Notes: a model not told the origin generated them from the letters alone. Counted from the first letter of the stretch, positions 13,901 to 24,174 are shown. The stretch is 64,000 nucleotides of DNA from Sthenelais limicola (GCA_942159475.1 OW804096.1:107792194-107856193), one strand, 5' to 3'. A program made the numbers and translations.

Positions 13901-14078
13901 TATATTAAATATTGTGAAGCTAGGGAGCTATATAGCTTAATGGCAGAATCGATTTACATTCTACCAGTTGTTCTTTTTTAGCAAAAGAACCAACATTTAG
14001 GTCAGGAAATATAAAGACATAGCTTCCTATATGCTAGACTTATTGACAATGAATTAAATGGCTGCCATATTCTTCAAA
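10928..14078. other. Non-coding DNA with one short hairpin
   Basis: A perfect 8-bp-arm hairpin, ACACTCAA/TTGAGTGT with a 4-nt loop, lies at 11112-11131 and is followed by a short T-run. Frames of 62-82 codons are unrecognised. 11800-14000 is AT-rich and unstructured. Confidence 0.4.
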
Positions 14079-14446
14079 CTTTAACCACAATTTCTGCCTC
14101 ACTCTTTTCTCCACTTTTTAAAACTGGAGGCTTTTGATGATTTATGCAAAAAGACACTAAATGATCAAACCTTTTTGATCTTCAGCTGTTCTTGTCTTTA
14201 AAATATTCTGGATTAAAGTTCCCATATGCATACATTCAGTTCTACCTACACATGCTGTCTTGTGTATACATGTATTAGTATGAATGCATAACGCATGCAT
14301 CTGTCCATAGATCTGCATGTATGCACCCTTAAACCGAATCTTCCACTCTACTTTTTTCTCCAGTTTTTAAAACTAGTGGATTTTGACGATTAACGCAAAA
14401 AGACATGCTATATGATCAAACCCCTCTAACCTTAAGCTGTCCTTGT
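14079..14446. repeat. Diverged direct duplication, two ~117-bp copies
   Basis: 14079-14194 and 14328-14446 align throughout. Shared landmarks in order are TTTTCTCCA, TTTTTAAAACT, TTTTGA, GCAAAAAGACA, ATGATCAAACC, AGCTGT and CTTGT. The copies are separated by about 130 bp and clearly mutated, so this is an old local duplication or two copies of a dispersed repeat in the same orientation. No coding function is evident. Confidence 0.7.
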
Positions 14447-14484
14447 TATGCTTTGATCTAAGTTCAAGTTTAAGGTCAGAGCAG

Positions 14485-14672
14485 GACTGAATCACAATAA
14501 CTATAACTTGACATCGGACACAAGTATTTGACCCTGAGAAAACGTTTCCCATGGAAATGCCAGGTAGGTAAACACAATGACTAAATGACTAAATCCCAGT
14601 AACTATAACTTGACATCGGACACAAGTATTTGATTCTGAGAAAACGTTTCCTTTGGAAACGCCAGGTAGCTA
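14485..14672. repeat. Two tandem copies of a 102-bp unit
   Basis: The second copy starts at 14587. Long stretches are identical (AACTATAACTTGACATCGGA is shared exactly, as are GAGAAAACGTTTCC and GCCAGGTAG) at a constant offset of 102. Each unit carries a small hairpin around CGTTTCC...GGAAA(T/C)G. High identity indicates a younger event than the neighbouring duplication at 14079. Confidence 0.85.
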
Positions 14673-14689
14673 CATTAAGTTGACACTTA

Positions 14690-16810
14690 TTGTAAAGTTA
14701 AGTAGATAAATAGTTAAATAGATCATTAGTTAACTTAATACTTGTTCTTGATACTTTTGATAACCATCTGGTCTTATGATTTATTTGCCACTTGCAAGTG
14801 CACACTTGGATCATGTAAGCGTGTATACATAAACAGATTCACTATTACAGAGATGCATCCCACATCCAAAAGACCTTGCGGATAATTCCTCCACAATGCC
14901 ACTGATTTTGTCAAATTGCCAAACTAAGAGCTGCAAGCCTTGCCACCACTATTTGGCTGTGTATTGGCTGCCAGTAATATCAAGTCACAATAATACTTAT
15001 TTTCATTTCATTTATATCAACTTATATCTCAAAACATTTAGCATCACCTTTTAATCATAGTACGATTTACTCAAATATTCAACAGGATTTCATGTTTAAC
15101 ATTGTTCCCTGATAATATATATAATTATGCATTATTTGTATTTCTGCTATAAAGGTAAATACAAGGAAAATCTCTTGCAGAAAAAGGCCAACACTTCTAT
15201 CCAAGCGTAGGTCTTCCAGTTAGTGCTGGTAAATACCCAAGACAATAAGATACCTTTATAAAAAAACTAAACTGCTTGTTGCAAACGTCGGATACAATTC
15301 CCAGTCACGTTGTTCTGATCAGCAATAGTTTCATTCGTAGTTCCCGCTGATCAATACTAACTTCCAAAACTTTTGACTCGAATTCTGCTTAAAACCTTGT
15401 ATGGTAATCTACCCCGGACCAGGATCCCTTCCCTGCTCTTAGTTCATACATATATATCTGTGTTCTTAGTGCTTGTGGACATACATATCACAAAGTCATT
15501 GGTGTTTTAGTTTTAGCCTCCGAAGGGTTAAGTTTGACTTGGTGTGTGCGAGTAGGATGGGGATTTTTGTACAATAAAGCAGTATTGACATCCACGTTCC
15601 TCGAAGCACTGACTCAACGAGAATTGGTCATGGTTCATCTTCTGACTTATCTTATCTCTTCTGAAGCCAGACATCAAGCTTACAGTTACAAGTGTACCAT
15701 CCGCATGACTCATATCGAGTAATGCATTGCGAGGTTTGTTTTAAGATTGAACAAGACGCAATATTCGTGGCTCGTGCGCGTTTTCTTTAGCTTATGATGT
15801 AATACATTTCCCTCGTATTTGGTTCATGTTAGGAACATCACATGAGCGGCCTCAACTGGCTTTTGGCAGTGGACTGATTCAGTCAATCAACTTAATCAAC
15901 TCATACTGACCCAATTGCTGCGTACCACTTGCTCATGTAAGCCGGTTATGGTTTGCGAGCTACAGAAAATGTGTTGGACAGATAAACTATTTGAACTCCC
16001 AGTGGGTCTCTGAGAATGCATTTGTCAGAATGAGAGTTGGTGTCCGTTATGAAATAGCGTGAATAATGGGTTTTGGCTCCGATTATCATGACTAAGTCAT
16101 GTCAAGATACAGTTTGGAGGAATCCAATAAAAATGAAAATGGCGTTTTATGTAGCCTAGGAAACGTTTTCCGCACTATAGTGCGTATGGCCTTCATCTGA
16201 AAGACTGTCGTTTCCAATTATCTCTGTCATTTTGCTCAAGCCTTGTTCTTAATCTTTGGCTTGGTAACATGTTCAAATTCACTTGTGCAGCATGGGATAA
16301 GACTATCTTATCTGTAAGTCAATAGTGCAAAGTACTAGTCGGAGGACTCACGAAACTGTATCGTTTCTGCTTATATCGGCGTTCCTTGCAATAAACTTGC
16401 ATCCCCGGAATCTTACAAATTCCTGGTGGTTAATTGCTTAACTTTTTCTATAAATACCCTGGAGTAACACTGCGGCCTATAGTCACAATGAAACGTTCCT
16501 ACGTAATATATCAATTGGAGGTCGTATGTATAACTGAAGCGCTTAGATCACTTATACTTTCGGATATAGCTATGAGTTATCAGTAATATTCATTCAGGTG
16601 AGTGTATCTGCTTCAGTGAATATCGATGACTCAATGGTAAGAGGCTGTTCCCGTGATTCGACTAGATGTCATGTCTATAATAATTATAATATTATACTGC
16701 ACGTATTTTTCTCCTTTAACTGAATACGTATAACATTGGTGTCATTTTTCTCCTTTCCTGACTATTTCATTATGGCTACGGCGTCTACTCTATTCCCGTC
16801 TTCCTATACG
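14690..16810. other. Non-coding DNA with a 14-bp palindrome
   Basis: A perfect palindrome CGCACTATAGTGCG lies at 16171-16184, directly after the near-palindrome GGAAACGTTTTCC. A CAG|GTGAGT donor-like match occurs near 16599, but the upstream frame closes within 20 codons. Nothing else is recognised. Confidence 0.4.
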
Positions 16811-16813
16811 AAG

Positions 16814-16956
16814 ATTAGGGGTCAACCCCTAATATGGACTCACCACAACTTTCCAAGTCCTTTAGGGGTTGACCACAGACTCTATCCGCTGGTAGGATTG
16901 TCCGTTACAAGGGCAATTTAGGGACAAAACCGGACCGGAGACCCCTAATATGGACT
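16814..16956. repeat. Small inverted/direct repeat cluster (ACCCCTAATATGGACT)
   Basis: ATTAGGGGT/ACCCCTAAT form 9-bp arms with a 2-nt spacer at 16814-16833. The word ACCCCTAATATGGACT occurs at 16825 and again at 16941. A TTAGGGGTTGACC at 16862-16874 matches the first arm in part. The arrangement suggests a degenerate small palindromic element; no terminal repeat or target duplication is clear. Confidence 0.6.
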
Positions 16957-16959
16957 TAA

Positions 16960-17808
16960 TATATAACGGTGTACACACAAATACATGTATGTATCGAAGA
17001 CAAAAGAGATTACCGGTACATCAAATACATAAATGCCATCATCATGAGATTCATGAATAGATAGCCTCGCGGCAATGAAGAAAATATTCTGTACTGCATT
17101 TAAATAATATACACACACATATATATATATACATGCTTGATATCTAAGACATCATATTCTAAATACAGAGATTAATTTCTCGTTACAATATTATATCGAC
17201 TAATTTGTGCACTGTTTGGCCATGAATAGCAAAGCTACCATGTGTAACGGAGCAACTCCCTGTAGAGTTACTTCTGCCTCGGCTCTGCTATCCAGCCTCC
17301 CTTCCCATCGTAACCGACTAGATCCCCAGGCGCACATGTATCCTTCTCTCAGTCCCATGCAACAGATCTAAAGAGAGGAACATATCAGTGTAAGGACATT
17401 TTATGCACAGCACAGCAAACGTTCACGCTCCGTGCATTCGTGTATTGTTTACAGTCCTATTTATAGGATGTGGGTCCATTGATGCCCTAGTAGGAGGACA
17501 TCTGTGCGACGATTGACCATAATGTCTGGGAATTTAATGCCGACGTCTAATGCTGTCCTCTTGGCCTTTCATTTCCAGCTTTGTTGGTTGATTGGTGGAG
17601 TTATTAAGTCTGATAATTGATGAGCGCGATGTTCATGCTGTATAGATGCAATTGCTTGTATGAGTAAGAGGTGGACAGTTACTTTGTCTTGATTATTTCT
17701 CGGAATAACAATCATCCACTACAAGGCAACTATGGACTGACTGCACCCTTGGGTATATCTGTATAATAGCAGTCTAACGCTATTTATTTGTGTCAGTTAC
17801 CCAATGTG
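16960..17808. other. Non-coding DNA, short CA/TA-rich tract
   Basis: An ATACACACACATATATATATATAC tract lies near 17109-17132 as a short impure microsatellite. 17570-17660 has even composition and homeodomain-like words (GGTTGATTGG, ATAATTGATG) but nothing decisive. Confidence 0.35.
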
Positions 17809-17812
17809 CTTG

Positions 17813-18099
17813 TGTTAAGGTATGAATGGAAGAATAGCAAACGAACGTGTGGTCTTCGTGAGAAGAACTAAGCAACTGATTTAATGATCTAGCATCTGTA
17901 CATATGTCCATACAGGATGTGTGAAAGAGTAGGGGGCGGAGCCCTTACGTAATACCTATGGCTTAGCATGAATAAGTAGACTTGCACAGTACTGGATAGC
18001 TAAGTATAATTAGCGAATTTAATAATGAGATATTATAATTAATGGGTGATAATTAGATAGATAATGAGGTTACACAATGTTACGTAATGTTACATAACA
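17813..18099 (-). repeat. LTR of the TRIM (3' LTR on the minus strand)
   Basis: 287 bp, TGTTAAGG...CATAACA on the plus strand. It holds TTACGTAA at 17945-17952 and 18080-18087 (bZIP-type palindromes), a GC box GGGGGCGGAG at 17932-17941, and ATTAAA on the minus strand at 17885-17880 that could serve as the polyadenylation signal. It also carries TAATTAGATAGATAATGAG (18050-18068). Confidence 0.88.
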
Positions 18100-18106
18100 T
18101 CTTCCA
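18100..18106 (-). other. Polypurine tract candidate of the TRIM
   Basis: The minus strand reads GGAAGA immediately before the LTR, the position where plus-strand DNA synthesis of an LTR element is primed. It is short compared with typical tracts, so the call rests mainly on position. Confidence 0.5.
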
Positions 18107-18196
18107 TGCTTAATATCTGATGAAATGTTCAAATAATCTCTCCATATTCCAGAAAAGAACTCGCTTGTTCATGTGAGATTTTATAAGTCCAAGATC

Positions 18197-18213
18197 GAGC
18201 GGGTTGTCCGCCA
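18197..18213 (-). other. tRNA primer-binding site candidate of the TRIM
   Basis: The minus strand reads TGGCGGACAACCCGCTC one base inside the LTR. TGG is the complement of the universal tRNA 3' CCA end, and a 1-base offset is normal. The plus strand correspondingly ends GTCCGCCA like a tRNA 3' terminus. I cannot say which tRNA matches. Confidence 0.6.
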
Positions 18214-18214
18214 G

Positions 18215-18501
18215 TGTTAAGGTATGAATGGAAGAATAGCAAACGAACGTGTGGTCTTCGTGAGAAGAACTAAGCAACTGATTTAATGATCTAGCATCTG
18301 TACATATGTCCATACAGGATGTGTGAAAGAGTAGGGGGCGGAGCCCTTACGTAATACCTATGGCTTAGCATGAATAAGTAGACTTGCACAGTACTGGATA
18401 GCTAAGTATAATTAGCGAATTTAATAATGAGATATTATAATTAATGGGTGATAATTAGATAGATAATGAGGTTACACAATGTTACGTAATGTTACATAAC
18501 A
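18215..18501 (-). repeat. LTR of the TRIM (5' LTR on the minus strand)
   Basis: Base-by-base comparison with the copy 402 bp upstream found no difference over 287 bp. It has the same TG...CA ends, GC box, TTACGTAA and ATTAAA sites. As the 5' LTR in the inferred orientation it would carry the promoter. Confidence 0.88.
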
Positions 18502-18505
18502 CTTG

Positions 18506-19115
18506 CCGCAGTCCGAGTAGTATTAGTGCAAACATTTTTCACGTTTTCATACAGTGTTTTAGCAAAAAAAGAAATATAATGGCTTCCAAAGCAACTTGAG
18601 AGGAAACACTTTTATTTTTCTTCATTATTGATTCCATATAATAATATTCTATACTGGTGGGCAGTAGGACACAACCAGTTGCCTTTATTGACCACAGTGA
18701 TGGCAAATATATCGAAGAAGTTATCTAGCGATATTTAGCCATTGGGATGATATCAGTTTTGCAGTGACAAATATATGATGTGTCACGGGAATATGACTCA
18801 CAAGTCGAATTTTTTTAGATACCATCATATTGGAACAGATGAGATCAATCGAGATTATGAGATTAGGATGATAAACATTAGGATGTCTAATAAGTACTTC
18901 TATATCTTTATACATGAAAAGAAAGTTGGCGACATTTCTTAATTCTATCGACTTGTTGTATCACACTAGAATATAAGAAAATGAAAACATTCCTATCAAG
19001 AGTGTTTATTGTGATAAAAACATTTAAAAACACCATTTTTGCGACTTGTGACTCATTTTTCTATAACACATCACATACGTTTAAAAGATTAATGACCTAC
19101 ATTGAGGGGCTGCTA
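18506..19115. other. Non-coding DNA, nothing recognised
   Basis: AT-rich, with frames under 72 codons on both strands and no repeat or RNA recognised. Confidence 0.4.
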
Positions 19116-19175
19116 GTGCACTGTTTGGTGTATTATCCTGAGTCGAAGCCGATGGATCTGTTACAAACAGTGCAC
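19116..19175 (+). ncRNA. microRNA-like hairpin (unassigned)
   Basis: GTGCACTGTTTG (19116-19127) is perfectly complementary to CAAACAGTGCAC (19164-19175). The 36-nt interior can pair further, ATCC at 19135-19138 with GGAT at 19154-19157, leaving about a 15-nt terminal loop. That gives two arms of roughly 22 nt, the size of a pre-microRNA. I recognise no known microRNA family in either arm. The internal mismatched section is weak, and chance inverted repeats of 12 bp are not rare. Confidence 0.2.
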
Positions 19176-20370
19176 CAATTAACAGGCCCAGAATAAGATT
19201 AATATTAAGATTTAAAAATATTTTATTCAGGACATTGAACATTTTCACACGTACAGTACAAATATTCTCAGGACAGCCTGACTTGCCGAAAAGGTGGAGG
19301 TTATTAATCCTTTCAATCGCTGCTTAATGTGGCTATGGCCCCCTTGCGGTTCAAGGCAGTAATTAATGATGTATAATGTCCATGGTGAAAACTGAGATGG
19401 CATTGGATTACCTAATGGAATGGTAGTTTCGCACACAATTGGGAAGCAAGATAATGAAGGAAATGCCAGCGCTTTCTGTTGTATATGCCTTGAAGGTCTG
19501 GACAGCCCAGTATAATATACGGTAATATAAGCATACTGTTGTACCATATCTATCCACTGGATATAGGTCTAGCAAAGACTATTACATGTACATGGGTGAA
19601 ATTGATCACTGGGTGAAATTGATCTACTCTGAAGGAGCTATCATTTAACTTTGAGAAAAGGTAGATGACGTTTCTGAAAACTCAGAGAAAGTCAGAGAGA
19701 TCTTGTGGGCAGACAACTCTTCGTAATACATGACAATGGCAAACTATCCGGTATACACATAGACAGTTTTATTACCATATAATCCATGTTTGTCTTTCCA
19801 TCTATGAACTGATCTAATAGGTACAAGTTTTTACATTTACCATAAATATCCATCTGAAATTACCCTCCCCGATCATACACACATTGGTAACATACTTCGA
19901 GTTGATCTGTATCTATTTCTGAAAAGCTATCTATATCATTGGGATGTCTTCAGTTACGTGAAGTCGAGTCCCATTATGAAACAGACTTTATGGTAACATT
20001 TATGACGATTCATATATATATCGTATAAGATTGCTATCATTTCTAGGCAAAGACTGAGTCTGCCTCTCGAGCAACAAGCTATTTTTAGGTCTCAGATACT
20101 ATCTCAAGACTGTCTATCATCTCCTTAATTGCGTGAGTCTATGATTGAATATTATCACGTATTTCTTCTGTAAGGAAACTGAATATTTGTACCACAGGAC
20201 TCATTAACTGGCACGTGCTCCCTGTGTATTGCCTTTTTGCTATCACATTCTGACAGAAGCACAATCAGTCTTTATAGTAATATGAGACAACACTACTTAT
20301 ATCGTACAGCACTTATGTGATATTTACGAATCTGCGGTGTATTTAAGAATCTAGTTACTTCATTTCTACC
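19176..20370. other. Non-coding DNA, nothing recognised
   Basis: A 100-codon minus frame at 19245-19547 is unrecognised. AGATTTAAAAATATTTTATTCAGGACATTG near 19208 resembles a reversed polyadenylated repeat end, but nothing supports it further. Confidence 0.35.
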
Positions 20371-20386
20371 GGGGGGGGGGGGGGGG
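20371..20386. repeat. Homopolymer G16 inside an inverted repeat
   Basis: Sixteen G are flanked by ATTTCTAC on the left and GTAGAAAT on the right, which are exact reverse complements, so the run lies in the loop of an 8-bp hairpin. It has G-quadruplex potential. The junction CC-G(n)-TGTAG is repeated at 52811-52832. Confidence 0.9.
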
Positions 20387-21782
20387 TGTAGAAATTTGTA
20401 TCGCGCATCTCATATTTGAATATACTCCCCTAGTCGACTAGTTTCTATTTGATATCACTTCCTGGGACAAACCCGATGCATGTTGGTTATAAGAGTCAGA
20501 TTTACGACATGGAGTAATGGGCGGTTCGGAGATGAGGATGGCTTTAAAAATAGCACCGTAGGGAAATAGGCAGGAAACATGACTTCACCATCTTGGGGAA
20601 GCATTTTACGTTATGTTTGACTTGGTAGGTTGGGACATAATGTCTAGTCCATACATTGTGTAACTCAGTAAACAGTGAAACAATGGACGGCCTGCTTACA
20701 GGGACCTCTCATTCTGGCATCCATGGTATTTTTTCTCCAACTGAACTGTAGGGGTTGCGTTGAGGATGCGCCGGTCGTCTATTGTTGAAGGAAGCGAGTG
20801 TTCCCCTAAAGATACGGAGGTGATTTTTCACACCTAGCCATCCACCTGGGACCCGCTTGAATCGTGCTTTACATCCGACTTCTTGAACGACCTCGGCCGG
20901 AGTGGCAGTGGCACCGCAACTGAGAACCTTAGCCTTCCTTGCATATTATAATGATTAGATATAGGCACCCACAAGTGCCCAAGGGGTAAGTCTTTAATTA
21001 TTTAGGACTAATAGGGATTCTCAGAGCAGACAAGGGACGTCACACAAATAGATAGGAAAACAATGCTTCAGTCAGACTCAGATGTCCAGTTAATTGTCCG
21101 ACGCCACAGATGCAACATCCCAGAATATCACTTCACGTAATTCAATAATGAGTGAAAGAGGAACAACGCGAGACAGCTCAGTGTGATGGAAGAAACAGGT
21201 GGAGCATCTGCAAGCAGGAATAGATCCTAATTCGTTTTATCAATTGACATCGTTTAGCTTATCGCTGCCAGGTTTATTTAAATGAGGCAAGTATTCCCAT
21301 TAGTAATCTTCCCATGTCTGTTATTAATTTAATATGACACCAAACACACTTGACCCTTAGGTGACCCTTAAGTCAATGCATTAATAACAGCCAGAATGTT
21401 AATAAGTGAAGTGCCAAGAAATATGCATTAAACACGAACATCATTTTGGGTGTGTGAAGTTCAAATCCTCTTCTTTTAAGAGATCTGTTTATTAGTGTGA
21501 GTGAGAACAAACGTTGAGAATAAACATTTCCTTCAATGCCTCGAGTAGAGGATACTTTACTTAGTGAAATTTCCATTGTGGTTCAGATAAAGCCCTATAT
21601 CCACAGAGCCGTGCATCCAGTTGAGAATGGTGTCAACATTAGAAAGAATTCCTCGGAATGAGGTAAATGGTCCATTAGACATTAGACAGTCGCTGTCCAT
21701 GTCACCTCGGTATACCTATACGGAACGTTGTCATTATACAAGAACCGTATTGCATGACATCTATGATAGCTTTTGACCATAT
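20387..21782. other. Non-coding DNA, GC-richer at 20740-20940
   Basis: 20740-20940 is GC-richer with several CpGs (GATGCGCCGGTCGTC, GAACGACCTCGGCCGG) but has no open frame or start-site motif I can name. The rest is AT-rich and unassigned. Confidence 0.35.
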
Positions 21783-22973
21783 ATGGAAAATGACCTCGCG
21801 ATTGGATGTTTAAATATATATACCGTACATTTAAAGGCAAACGCTACTATCTAGTGGAAAATGAAAATAAATGTCATTTTTCTGAAACTTTGAAATTTGA
21901 TTCTTGAAGTGTTTCTGGTCATAAAGATGGAAAAAAATCAATGGGTCACCGTGCTCAATTTTGAATTAGAGTGCTTCAAAAGTTGGTATCTCAAAAGAAC
22001 CAATGAGGACCAAAAGGGGGGCTCATTTTGGAGTACCTTGACTTCATAGTTAATATTTGCTATTTATATTCACTCAATTTAAGTAAGGTTAACAGTTTTA
22101 GAGAGAGTATTATTTGCCCAATAATTCTATGCCTCTTTTTTTATAGAATGCATGGCTATTTTTATTCTGAAACCAACAAATATGTAATGCAAATTTTAAA
22201 TTAAAAACTTGGAAAAACCCACTATTTTTCACTAATTTAATAAAAACAATTTTATTTTTCTCTCATCGAAATTAAATGTCATTTTTCTGATTCTTTAGTA
22301 TATGATTCTTGAAGTATGTGTGTTCATAAAACTGGAAAAAAAATAATGGGTCCCCGTGCTAGTTTCTGAATTATGGGGCTTTGAAACATGGCTGACAACC
22401 CCAAAAATCTGCTGTTTTCAATGTGTTCTATGTTTCTTAACATGTCTATTTCAAACAGCTACAATTATTTTTTTAACATGATGACATACATTTTTTTCCC
22501 TATATATGTGTAGAATATTACCTGCACTATATGTGTAGAAAATTTTGGGACATTAGGAGTTTTCAGTTTTGTTTTATTCCCAAAATCGTGAGAGAAAAAT
22601 GCAGCACTTCCCAATAGACTTGCGTACTAAATGGGTATAACTGAGGGTACCCACAGCTAGCTCAGTTTCCCAAACATGTCTATTTCAGACAGCTATAAAA
22701 AAAAATTGAACGTGATGACATATGCTTTTTTTTCTTTTTATATGTAGTATATAACCTATACTATATGTGTAGAAAATTTTGGGACAGTAGGAGTAGCCAT
22801 TAATTGTTTGTTTTATTCTATAAAATGTGAAAAAATGGGCCATTTCCTCATAGACTGCAATGCTAAAGGAATAGTGCGTAAAATGCCCGTAGATTTGGTA
22901 TATGGAAAAGGGGGGCGTGGCAGAGAATAGTAGCGTTTGCCTTTAAACGTCCAATCGCCAGGTCGTTTTCCAT
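21783..22973. mobile_element. Non-autonomous DNA transposon, TTAA target duplication (piggyBac/Kolobok-like)
   Basis: The core element is 21835-22942. AGGCAAACGCTACTAT at the left end is the exact reverse complement of the right end (22927-22942), and both ends are bounded by TTAA (21831-21834, 22943-22946). TTAA duplication is the hallmark of piggyBac and Kolobok transposons. The interior has no transposase frame. It contains two internal duplications: AAATGTCATTTTTCTGA...GTCACCGTGCT (about 21870-21960) recurs at 22274-22360, and ACATGTCTATTTCA..AGCTA...AAATTTTGGGACA (about 22440-22550) recurs at 22674-22790. Inverted similarity continues outside the TTAA (21783-21810 versus 22947-22973), so the true terminal repeat may be longer. 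Confidence 0.8.
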
Positions 22974-23901
22974 CCGACGATCAACTCTGACAGGAGAAAA
23001 AGGCTGCTGATTGGAACTGGGGGTGAAATTGGGAGGGGGAGGCCACACCCAGATAGGAATCAGTCTGAGCTCGTGATGATGCCAATGATATCAAGGAGGG
23101 CAGAGACATATATGTAGCTTTACCTCTGTTGATATTACTGCAACATCCATTTTGTTGAGCTACAACCATAAATGAGTCCCCTGAACCCACCTGGCAACGG
23201 TCAGTTTGAAGTTGAGTGTTTGGTGCACACTGAGAGCTAATACCTCCATTGGGACCCGGATAATTGGATTTATATGCGGCATATCGCATGTCCTCAATCA
23301 ACCGTGCGCCCTTTTTTCTAAAACCATACCATCGTTCCCAAAGGATACCGAGAACCATTTGCACATCTGTATTGCCTTAGGTTAAACAAGGCTCGGGGCT
23401 TAGACCTAGAACGATAGTCATTCAATTTCTCCTTTCCAATCTAGTATATGCCTATGGCTCGATACATTCATGTTTTTTCACTGGTGAATATAGTAGGATA
23501 TATATATTCACAGATTTAAAAGGTAAGTTAAATGTATACATAGGCCTACATGCAGATGTCCTCAACATTATAGTTGCCACATCATAATAATATAACGGTG
23601 AAATAAACATGCATGATTAACACACTAAAACGAAAGGACCAAAATCATACAGATGTATTCCTATATTTGGATTCTAAACCTGATCTAGAAGCAGCTGTTG
23701 GTGATTTCATATTCATTATAACATCCATCCATTTTTCACCATTTCTCCGACTGAAAGTAAATTTAGCATGGACTAATTGAAATTAAAGGTTTAATTAAAC
23801 TTTGAGTTAAAATCGCATAAAAGCCATTTTGATGAATTAACGGTAACATTACTTCCGTACAAATTGATGGTCGACATAACATATTGATAGAGTCTGGCTT
23901 A
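22974..23901. other. Non-coding DNA with an unassigned minus-strand frame
   Basis: A minus frame of 125 codons from an ATG at 23358 down to 22981 is the longest here. It is unrecognised (contains CAPNTQLQTDRC and a Ser/Leu-rich stretch). Its 3' end runs up to the inverted-repeat flank of the neighbouring transposon. No exon signals are convincing. Confidence 0.35.
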
Positions 23902-24114
23902 AGGGTGGTCTCCACTGGCTGCGGGTAAGCTCTGCGGTAAGCTCTGCGGTAAGCCTTGCGATGGTGCTGTGATGGTGAGAGGTGGCAAGGTCCTGCCTAC
24001 ATTATTCACTGACCATGCAGGCAAGTACCTCATCATTCCTCACCACCTACAGAATCAGTACAAACCATCGCAAGGCTTACCGCAGAGCTTACCGCAACCA
24101 GTGGAGACCACCCT
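23902..24114. mobile_element. PIF/Harbinger-like MITE, 213 bp
   Basis: The ends AGGGTGGTCTCCACTGG and CCAGTGGAGACCACCCT are perfect 17-bp inverted repeats, bounded on both sides by TTA (23899-23901, 24115-24117), the 3-bp target typical of PIF/Harbinger elements. Complementarity continues to about 50 bp per arm. The left arm carries one extra 12-bp copy of AAGCTCTGCGGT relative to the right. The roughly 100-bp centre has no coding capacity. The element would depend on a transposase encoded elsewhere, and near-perfect arms suggest moderate youth. The superfamily is inferred from end and target only. Confidence 0.82.
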
Positions 24115-24174
24115 TTATTCTGTGGATCTGAATGAGATTACACTTTGAGTAACCTCACACATATAATATTATTA

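Larger units (their letters stand above)
17809..18505 (-). mobile_element. Intact TRIM (miniature LTR retrotransposon) with CTTG target duplication
   Basis: Two apparently identical 287-bp direct repeats (17813-18099, 18215-18501) each begin TGTTA and end TAACA, the inverted TG...CA ends of retroviral-type LTRs. They enclose only 115 bp. CTTG precedes the element (17809-17812) and follows it (18502-18505), a 4-bp target-site duplication. Read on the minus strand, the internal DNA starts one base after the 5' LTR with TGGCGGACAACCC, a normal start for a tRNA primer-binding site, and ends in GGAAGA, a short polypurine tract. The internal DNA has no coding capacity, so mobilisation would need proteins from another element. 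Identical LTRs imply a recent insertion. TRIMs are best known from plants. Confidence 0.88.

Noticed and set aside
16570..16604. Coding exon ending at CAG|GTGAGT
   Set aside because: All three frames upstream of the donor close within about 20 codons, and no acceptor of good quality precedes it.
17813..18501. Simple 402-bp segmental tandem duplication
   Set aside because: Would not explain the inverted TG...CA ends of the repeated unit, the matching CTTG on both outer sides, and the primer-site/polypurine placement; kept as the alternative to test.
22981..23358. 125-codon minus-strand frame as a gene
   Set aside because: No recognisable motif, no exon signals, and its end abuts the inverted flank of a transposon; treated as chance.
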